Below are positions 8,088 to 15,700 of a stretch of DNA of 64,000 nt, one piece after another. The translations under genes were made by a program, and so were the position numbers. The notes under the pieces are model-generated. The model had not been told where the DNA came from. It made no database searches and was given only the letters and a program-made list of their open reading frames with translations. The stretch comes from Mycolicibacterium septicum DSM 44393. GTDB lineage: Bacteria > Actinomycetota > Actinomycetes > Mycobacteriales > Mycobacteriaceae. Each line of letters begins with the position of its first letter. Position 1 is the stretch's first letter. Location: positions 98,137 to 162,136 of the forward strand of contig NZ_HG322954.1 in the NCBI RefSeq assembly GCF_000455325.1, read 5' to 3'.

Positions 8088-8832
8088 CCACCCCGTACTA
8101 CCGCGACGACTACATCACCCTGTATCACGGTGACGCACAGGAATTCACTGAGTGGCTTACCGCCGACGTGCTGGTCACGGATCCGCCCTATGGGCGGCGC
8201 TGGCGCTCAGGAAGCGGACTGACCAACGCCGACGGTCACGGGCAGCCGCGGCGATGCCACGGAGGTATCGCCGGTGACCGCGACACCGGTACACGTGATG
8301 CAGCATTGGCAGCCTGGGGCCCCGGCCTGGCATCGTGTTCGGCGATCTGCTGGTGGCCCAGCCCCGCAACGCAGTCCAGTGCCTCATCTACGCCAAAGCG
8401 GCCGACGCGGGAATACGCGGCGCCCGAGGTGGATTTCGCCGCGACGTCGAAGCCATTTACCTCACCGGTCCTTGGCCCTCCGCTGTCGGCGGGCGCACAA
8501 GTGTGCTGACCAGCCGGTCATGGGTAGCCGGCCCGTCCTCACCGGCCTACCGCTACGGCCACCCTCATGCCAAACCGCTCGACCTGCTCGAGCAGCTCCT
8601 CTTGTTCGCCCCGCCAGGGGTGGTCGCTGACCCTTTCGCAGGGTCAGGAACGACCCTGGTGGCCGCCCGCAACCAGGGCCGCGGGGCAATCGGCGTCGAG
8701 CTCGATGAACGCCACTGCGAAACCGCAGCGCGGCGGCTCGATCAAATGTGCCTGCAATTGGACTTCCCGCACCTGAGCGGAACACCAGAACTTCTATCCC
8801 ACAACGATATTCGCCACGCTCAGGAGGTCTGA
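8084..8832 (+). pseudogene. Frameshifted beta-class DNA methyltransferase
   Basis: The first frame (8084-about 8322) gives YYRDDYITLYHGDA and the catalytic VTDPPYG (DPPY from 8180). The second frame (about 8322-8832) gives IVFGDLLV and the S-adenosylmethionine motif DPFAGSGTTLVAA (from 8629). The two join if one base is added in the GGGG run near 8319-8322. Motif order is beta-class, and DPPY suggests adenine-N6. The break is a one-base deletion, a sequencing error, or possibly a programmed -1 shift at this G run; I cannot tell which. Confidence 0.8.
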
Positions 8833-8835
8833 CCG

Positions 8836-9171
8836 ATGCCAGCCATTGCCTTGCTCCCGTACCCGTCGTCGTGCCGGATATGCGGACATCCGATCCGTTC
8901 GACTACCTCCTACGTCGCCGTGCCGGGCTCCCACCACGCGGCCTTCCCGCCCCGACTCGAAAACACCGCCCAGACACGGTGCCCTGGGGGCTGCGGACGC
9001 ACAGTCGCCGATGCCGACCACCCGTGTGACCGGTGCTGGGACCGTCTTCCGGCCGCGCTGCGCCGCGGGCTGCTGCTGTCGCTGGCCGGCCTCGAGGTGA
9101 ACACCGCGCGGATCGACGTCGCTGCCTACTTTCGCAATCACGCCGCGCCGCAGCCCGACCCCATCGACTAG
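8836..9171 (+). CDS. Small Cys-rich zinc-binding protein
   Basis: 111 residues, ATG preceded by AGGAGG at 8 bases. It has three cysteine groups: CRICGHPI, RCPGGCG and CDRCW, enough for one or two zinc sites, then a helical region. No named family. It sits between the methyltransferase and DUF1173 genes. Confidence 0.6.
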   Translation: MPAIALLPYPSSCRICGHPIRSTTSYVAVPGSHHAAFPPRLENTAQTRCPGGCGRTVADADHPCDRCWDRLPAALRRGLLLSLAGLEVNTARIDVAAYFRNHAAPQPDPID

Positions 9172-9229
9172 CTGGCTGCGCCACTCCCGCGCTTACCAAA
9201 CGGTCCATTTGAAACGGAGCACAGAACCG

Positions 9230-10432
9230 ATGGCGACGACGATACCCACCCCGTTCTTCGTAGACGGCGACGTGGTTGACGATGTCCACACCCCAGAAGC
9301 TCAACAGGCACTTAGCCGAGCGAAAGCCGCCCGGCACCGACCGCTGTGCCTGTGCCAGTCCCCAGGGGTGGAGATGTACATCGCCGCAGCCGGCCACAAC
9401 CTCATCGTCAAGCGGATGCCCGGAACGGCCGCTGCCCACGACCATCGGTGCCGCTCGTGGTTGCCGCCCGACGAACTCTCGGGCTATGGAGCTGTTGCCG
9501 ACCAATCAATCGTGGACAACCCTGCCGACGGCACCACGGCCCTGCGGCTGGGATTCTCACTGTCGAAGGCGGGCAACCGGTCTGCCCCCGAACCATCCGG
9601 GTCGCCGTCAGACACCGTTCAAAGCGACGGCAACAAGCTGTCGCTACGAGCTGTCCTGCACTACCTGTGGGACGAGGCAGAACTGACAACGTGGCACGCG
9701 GCATTCACCGGACACCGCTCCTGGGCAGTCGTTCACCAACGTCTGCGTGCAGCCGTCGACGGCAAGCTTGTCCGAAAGAACCCCCTCGCCCCGTCTCTGT
9801 TTGTGCCCGAGCCGTTCTCGGCAGCCCGCAAGACAGAGATCGAGCAGCGCCGGATCAAAGCATGGGCACCGGCGCGACGTCAGCCCGGAAAGACCGCCAG
9901 ACTGCTCATCGGGATAGGGGAGATCAAGGCGATCGAGCCAGCCAACCACGGATACAAGATGCAGGTCCGGCACCAGCCCGGGCACCCCTGGTTCCTCGAT
10001 GAAGACTTGCACCGCAAGCTCACCAAACGCTTCGCCACCGAACTCGAACACTGGCAGATGGCCGAAGCCGGCGAAGTGCGCCTGCTAGCGATCTGCACGT
10101 TCTCGGTGTCGCGTGCCGGATACGCCAACGTCGAACAACTGTCACTGATGACCACCGATCATAACTGGATCCCGTTCACCGGCGACGCCGACCGCACCTT
10201 GCTCAATACCGCCATCGAGCAGGAGCGCTCGTTCCGCAAAGTGCTGTCGTACAACGGCAGCGCAACGACCATCGCCTCCCTCATCTTCACCGACACCACT
10301 CCAGCCGTCGCCGCCTTCATCGACCGCCCTGCCGCCACAGAAGCCGACGGTGATGACTCGATAGCCGGCCTGCCGGTATGGAACTGGCGCACCGACGAAG
10401 ACATGCCGGATCTGCCATCACCAATGCACTAA
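9230..10432 (+). CDS. DUF1173-family protein
   Basis: 400 residues. The N-terminal part reads LCLCQSPGVEMYIA, then HNLIVKRMPGTAAAHDHRCRSW, which I recognise as the DUF1173 signature found on plasmids and integrative elements. The middle and C-terminal parts form mixed alpha/beta sequence without a known motif. ATG 9230 with GGAG upstream is preferred over TTG 9209. Biochemical role unknown; association with conjugative elements is the main clue. Confidence 0.7.
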   Translation: MATTIPTPFFVDGDVVDDVHTPEAQQALSRAKAARHRPLCLCQSPGVEMYIAAAGHNLIVKRMPGTAAAHDHRCRSWLPPDELSGYGAVADQSIVDNPADGTTALRLGFSLSKAGNRSAPEPSGSPSDTVQSDGNKLSLRAVLHYLWDEAELTTWHAAFTGHRSWAVVHQRLRAAVDGKLVRKNPLAPSLFVPEPFSAARKTEIEQRRIKAWAPARRQPGKTARLLIGIGEIKAIEPANHGYKMQVRHQPGHPWFLDEDLHRKLTKRFATELEHWQMAEAGEVRLLAICTFSVSRAGYANVEQLSLMTTDHNWIPFTGDADRTLLNTAIEQERSFRKVLSYNGSATTIASLIFTDTTPAVAAFIDRPAATEADGDDSIAGLPVWNWRTDEDMPDLPSPMH

Positions 10433-10485
10433 CCCACCAACATCCCGCAACCCCTTATCGGCACACGACCACAGGAGTGACAACC

Positions 10486-10824
10486 ATGACCACCGTTCAT
10501 CCGCCATTAACCGCCGAGGACTTCGACACGGAGTACGACGCCGAGCACCGCTACATGTTCATCGAGCACGAAGACGGCGACATGCTCTACACCTACGGAC
10601 ACGACAGAGACGAAGAATTCGCCCGACAAGCAAACGAATTCGACATCGAGCTCTACGGCCGCGACGCCGACGATGCCCAGCTCACCGCTGACGACGTACA
10701 CCATCGATGGGCGGTCCTGATCGCGCCGAAGCCTGAGTGGCGCTTCTGGATTGATACCGACACCGGCGAAGACATCAAAGAGAGCACGCCCGGCGCATTC
10801 CCGATCTCAGTGATCTACAGGTAA
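10486..10824 (+). CDS. Small acidic protein
   Basis: 112 residues after AGGAG. It is very rich in Asp and Glu (a DFDTEYDAEH start, ELYGRDADDAQLTADD in the middle) and ends in a WRFWIDTDTGE strand region. Acidic small proteins on mobile elements sometimes mimic DNA to block restriction; here that is only a guess from charge. Confidence 0.55.
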   Translation: MTTVHPPLTAEDFDTEYDAEHRYMFIEHEDGDMLYTYGHDRDEEFARQANEFDIELYGRDADDAQLTADDVHHRWAVLIAPKPEWRFWIDTDTGEDIKESTPGAFPISVIYR

Positions 10825-10880
10825 TTGGCTGCCCCACAACCGAACACAACCACCGTCGTCTGCGACGCACAGGAGAAGCC

Positions 10881-11252
10881 ATGCAGCCCGCATTGATACC
10901 TCAAATGATCACGTTCGACACCGAGAACGACCTGGAGAGCTACGTCGAGAAGATGAACCAGGCAGGCATCAGGCCCGACCTCGGCATCGTCGACGCCAAC
11001 GGCGTCCAAGTGCTCGCCTGCCGCACCGCACCCGGCGGCGACGGATACGACTTCGTCTACTACGCACCGAACGAAGAAGACGGCACCTTTCACTGCTGCG
11101 GCTGCAGAGAGTGCGACCCGCGAACATGCCAATACCGGCACACCAACTGGCGCCCAGTGCTTCCCGTCGCCGCCCTGGCGGCGTTCGACGTGACCGCCTG
11201 CGTGTGCGTATCCGACGGCAATCACACCGACTGCCCAGTGCACCCGAGCTGA
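10881..11252 (+). CDS. Hypothetical protein with Cys cluster
   Basis: 123 residues after AGGAGAAG. The first half is acidic with an alpha/beta look; the second half has HCCGCRECDPRTC and a late CVC...C group that could hold metal. No family recognised. It is spaced 56 bases from the acidic protein and 16 bases from the next small gene. Confidence 0.55.
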   Translation: MQPALIPQMITFDTENDLESYVEKMNQAGIRPDLGIVDANGVQVLACRTAPGGDGYDFVYYAPNEEDGTFHCCGCRECDPRTCQYRHTNWRPVLPVAALAAFDVTACVCVSDGNHTDCPVHPS

Positions 11253-11268
11253 CAATGGAGGATGAGCA

Positions 11269-11409
11269 ATGAACGAACTGATCAACGATGAATTGATCAA
11301 CACTGTTGTGAAGTCGCACGAATGGGCGCTTTACGCGCTGATGGCGTTTCTTCTAGTCGCGCTGGGCGTCTTGCTCCGGCGCTACGGCCCGCCCGGTGGC
11401 GACGAATAA
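11269..11409 (+). CDS. 46-residue single-pass membrane peptide
   Basis: A short gene starting at ATG 11269 after GGAGG with good spacing and ending at TAA 11407-11409. Residues about 20-37 (ALYALMAFLLVALGVLL) form one membrane segment followed by RRYG and a short polar tail, so the N-terminus is probably outside. The clear ribosome site and membrane segment support it. Confidence 0.55.
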   Translation: MNELINDELINTVVKSHEWALYALMAFLLVALGVLLRRYGPPGGDE

Positions 11410-11514
11410 AAACCAACCGGGCGGCCAGCGCATCTAGCCAGTCATTCCGACCCTGTAGCGACCGAGCTCATGCGCCAGACCCCGCCCACACCATCAAGGA
11501 AGGAACCGTCACCC

Positions 11515-11982
11515 ATGCACACCGACACCCGCACCGTAGCGCCCCGCACACTCTGCCGGAGGCTGGTGCTTGCCCTACGTCGCGACCCACTAGCACGCGT
11601 CGTCGCCCCCGCTGACGCCATTCGCATGGCCGACCAACTGCTTACCCGCACAACCATCTCCGACCCCGGCAGCAGGCTCTGGTGCAGCATCGCTTTGGAA
11701 CCGCTGGCAAGTCTCATTCTTGCCGCCTCCGCAGGCGGGGCCGGACAGGGCACGCAGTGGGTGCGCGCCACTAGCGCCACCCTTCACGGCGCTGACCGCG
11801 ACGACGCCGCCTGGGACGCCGCCCAAAGGGCATGCAGCCAGCGCCGAACCAGCGAGCCGATGCGCACCGCGCTTGCTCGACTGCGGTGCATGGACGCACG
11901 ACAGCGCCGAAGCGTCACCAAAGTCATGGTCAACGCAACAAACCCGGCCAAACTCCCGCGGGTGCACCGGTCGGTGACATGA
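11515..11982 (+). CDS. Helical protein, coupling-protein-segment-like
   Basis: 155 residues from ATG 11515 with AAGGAAGG upstream. The part LEPLASLILAASAGGAGQGTQWVRATSATL followed after a gap by MRTALARLRCMDARQRRSVTKVMVNAT recalls a helical segment found inside actinobacterial conjugative coupling ATPases, but without any ATPase motif. It may be a detached domain or an accessory transfer protein; this is a weak resemblance. Its stop overlaps the next ATG. Confidence 0.4.
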   Translation: MHTDTRTVAPRTLCRRLVLALRRDPLARVVAPADAIRMADQLLTRTTISDPGSRLWCSIALEPLASLILAASAGGAGQGTQWVRATSATLHGADRDDAAWDAAQRACSQRRTSEPMRTALARLRCMDARQRRSVTKVMVNATNPAKLPRVHRSVT

Positions 11983-12782
11983 CACCTGACCAGTCCCGAG
12001 CGGCCGCGGCGCTGGCCCGACGTAAGGCCATCGCTGAACGCAACTGGCGGCGCTATCTCACCGCCCTCGGTTACCCGGATCCCGACACCATCGCCCAGGA
12101 GAGGACAATATGGCAGGCAAGCGCGCATCAGATCCGAACCAGCCGGATCTGTTCAGCATCCTCGACGGGGAAGGCAGCGGTGACCAGCCCGGAGATACGC
12201 GAGATCGTGGACAACATCTACGACGAGCACCTGACGTTGCCGACCCAGTGGACCCCGCAACAGCGGGACCAGTTCCTGGAGGCCGAAGCCAGCCGGATCA
12301 GCCGCCAGGTGGCGGAGGTGGCCGCGCAGATGGGCGAGCAGGCAGTGCGGCAGTGGCAGACCGAGCACGGCCAGCACCCGGACTACCTGACCAAGGTGGG
12401 CCTGCTCAACACGACGCGAGCACAGGCGATGGAGATCGTGCTCAGCCAGGAACTCTACGAGAAGATTCCGCAGAACGACGAGTCGAGCGAGCTACCAGCC
12501 TCACAGACGATGCTGCAGGATCGTCTCCAGGTGCCGTGGCAGCAGCGATGGACTCACAGCGCCTTGCGCATCGAGCCGAGCGAGCAGATCGAGGGCCTGG
12601 TCGCGGAAGTGTGGCCGGCCCCGGACTTCTCGGCGGTCTTTCGGATCAAGGCGGGCTATCTGCTGGCGGCCCGCGCCGAGGAATACCTGCCGCTACCCAG
12701 CCATCCCGACGACCCGCTGGCCGCGACACTGGCCCCGTTGATCCTCGCCGATCTGCGCCACGACGGTCTGCCCGAAAGGTAG
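11979..12782 (+). CDS. Helical protein overlapping the helicase gene
   Basis: One open frame of 267 codons starts with an ATGA overlap at 11979. The first 45 residues (ARRKAIAERNWRRYL...) look coding. From 12180, where a GTG follows GGGGAAGG, strongly coding sequence continues for 200 residues (SPEIREIVDNIYDEHL..., GLPER end) with G/C-rich third positions. So this may be two genes, 11979-about 12180 and 12180-12782, or one. The region also lies inside the long helicase frame, whose translation here is Gly/Arg/Pro-rich and shadow-like. Function unknown. Confidence 0.6.
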   Translation: MTPDQSRAAAALARRKAIAERNWRRYLTALGYPDPDTIAQERTIWQASAHQIRTSRICSASSTGKAAVTSPEIREIVDNIYDEHLTLPTQWTPQQRDQFLEAEASRISRQVAEVAAQMGEQAVRQWQTEHGQHPDYLTKVGLLNTTRAQAMEIVLSQELYEKIPQNDESSELPASQTMLQDRLQVPWQQRWTHSALRIEPSEQIEGLVAEVWPAPDFSAVFRIKAGYLLAARAEEYLPLPSHPDDPLAATLAPLILADLRHDGLPER

Positions 12783-15700
12783 CCGCACAACCGTCGCTGT
12801 TCGACGAGATCGTTGATCAACCCACCGATCCGCGCGACATCGACCCTGGCGGCCAGGCACTTCCACCGGTCACCAAACCCGCCGCGGTCCCGTCAGCCGC
12901 GCCCATCGCCCCCGCCGACACCACCAGCATCAGCGCATCGGTCCCCGTCACCGCCGAGGAAGCCGATGTACCCGTACCCGATAGCTACCGCACGGCCACT
13001 GACTTCCCTCCCAGCACCGACACCCGAGTCCCCACCGGCGCCAAAGCCCGCGCGCGCGCCAACATCGCGGCCATCGAACTCCTCGAGGTACTGCGCACCG
13101 CGCAGCGGCCGGCCACCGCCGAGGAACAAGCCGTGCTGGCAGCCTGGTCAGGATGGGGCGCCGTGCCCGCCGTCTTCGACCCTCGCAACGACACCTTCGC
13201 CGGCGAACGGCAACGGCTGCGTGAACTGCTTACCGATACTCAGTATCGCCAGGCCGAGGCCTCTATCCTCAACGCTCACTACACCGACCCCGCCGTGGCC
13301 GCGACCATCTGGCAAGCCATGACCCAGGCCGGGTTCAGCGGCGGCCGCGTTCTCGAACCCGGCTGCGGTAGTGGAACATTCATCAACCACGCACCCGAGA
13401 ACGCGGTCATGGTGGGCGTCGAAAACGACGCGATCACCGCCGCGATCGCCGCGCACCTGTACCCGTCGGCACAAATCCGTCACCAGGGATTCGAAGCCAC
13501 CCGCGTCCCGGAGAACTCGTTTGCCCTGACCATCGGCAACGTGCCTTTCGGCAAATACGCCATCACCGACCCCAGCCACAACCCGCAACGCCTCTCGATT
13601 CACAATCACTTCATCGTCAAGGCACTGGCTTTGACCGCGCCCGGGGGCTACGTGGCGGTCCTGACGTCGCGCTACACCCTTGATGCCACCAAAGACACTG
13701 CCCGCCGCGCCATCGCCAACCTCGGCGACCTCATCGGCGCAGTCCGGCTGCCGTCGAAAGCATTCAGCCGCGTCGCCGGCACCGACGTGGTCACCGATCT
13801 GTTGATCCTGCGCCGCCGCGATCCCGACCAGCCCGCACCCGAGCAGCTGCCCGAATGGGTCACCACCACCGCTGCCATGCTCGACGACACCGACGAACCC
13901 ACCGACGTGGTCGTTAACTCCTACTTCGCCACCCACCCCGACCGCGTACTGGGCACCATGGGGCTGGGACGAGGTCTCAACGGTTCACCCGCGCTGGCCG
14001 TGGACGGGGCCACCGGCGCGGTCCTGGCCGAACAACTCGCCGCCACACTTTCCGACATCGTCGACCGGGCACTGGACCGCGGTTACGGGCTCACTGCCCG
14101 CGCCGACGACCTCACCGTCGTTGCGCCCGAGACCTTCGACCCAGGACTGATCACCGCCGCCGACCGCGGTGAGCACACCCCGCCGTACACGCTGCGCTAC
14201 AACCCCGAAACCAAAGGCATCGAGTATCGCACCCGCGACGGCTGGGCGCCCAACAACACCCCGAAGTCGCGGATGGCCGAAACCCGCGAGCTCATCGCTC
14301 TGCGTGATGTGGCCACCAGCCTCATGCTGGCCCAAAGTCAAGGCCGTCCCCACACCGAACGCGACCAACTGCGCGCGCACCTCAACACCCTCTACGACCG
14401 ATATGTCAGCAAACACGGACCGATCAACCGGTTCACCTGGGTCTACCCCAAAGAAGTCACACAAGAACGCCACGACGAGAAAGTTGCCGCGCTCGAAACA
14501 CGGTGGAGGGAAAAAGAAGGACAACCCGGCCTTCCGTATCGTGGCCCGGTCCCCGACGAACTGCTCGCCCAATGGGACGAAGCGGCCTGGGAGGCTCCCG
14601 CCCCCTACCGCAAACGCAGCCACCTCGACGGCGGAATACGCCACGACCCCGGCTGGGCGGTGCTCTCCTCGCTAGAAGAGTTCGACGAAGACACCGGAAA
14701 AGCCACCAAAGCACCCATCTTCTCCACCGACCAGCTCACCCCGGCCCCGGAACGTCTGCACGCCGACACACCGGAAGACGCCGTGGCCATGAGCCTGGAT
14801 CGCAACCTGCGCATCGACCTCGACTACATCGCCGGACTACTCGAAGTACCCGTCGCCGACGCCCGTGACCTCATCGACGGCCTGGTCTATCCCAGCCTCG
14901 ACGATCCCGACGAGCTGATCCCCGCCTCAACCGCACTGTCGGGCAACGTCCGCCGCAAACACACCAACGCCGCACTGGCCGCCGAAACCAATCCCGTCTA
15001 CGCCAGCTACGCCGAGAAGCTGCGCGAGCTGATCCCACCCGATCGCACCGCCGAGGAAATCACGGTGCGCCCGGGAGCACCGTGGGTCGACGCCCGCTAC
15101 CTGGCGCAGTTCGCCGAGGAAACATTCGGCGTCACCGACGTTATCGCCGAGCACCTCGGCGGCCGCTGGACCATCGACGTCGCCAAGTACAAACGCCGCG
15201 GCCGGCTCATGACCGAAACCTGGGGCCTGGACCGCGACCGCTGCGACGCGGTCAGCCTGCTCGACGCGATCTGCAACAGCCGCAGCGTCATTCTCTACAC
15301 CGACGAAGGCGCTCTGGACACCGAAGGCACCTTCGCCGCACAAGGCAAGTGCGAGAAGATCACCGAGGAATTCCGCCGCTGGATTTTCAGCGACCCGCAA
15401 CGCACCGAAGTCCTTGTCGCCGAATACAACCAGCGCTTCAACTCACTACGCGCCCCGCGTTACGACGGATCCAAGCTGCGGTTGCCCGGGCTGTCGAATC
15501 ACTTCACGCCGCACCCCTACCAACGCAACGCAGTGGCCCGCATTATCGCCGAACCTTCCACACTGCTCGACCATGTCGTGGGCGCCGGCAAGACCGGCAC
15601 CATGCTCATGGCGGCCATGGAACTGCGCCGACTCGGGCTGGTGCGCCAACCCTGGATTGTGGTGCCCAACCACATCGTCGAGCAGGTAGGCCGCGAGGCC

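Noticed and set aside
12180..12780. Gly/Arg/Pro-rich stretch of the helicase as a true disordered domain
   Set aside because: Codon bias favours the other frame here, and the composition is typical of an out-of-frame reading of G/C-rich DNA.
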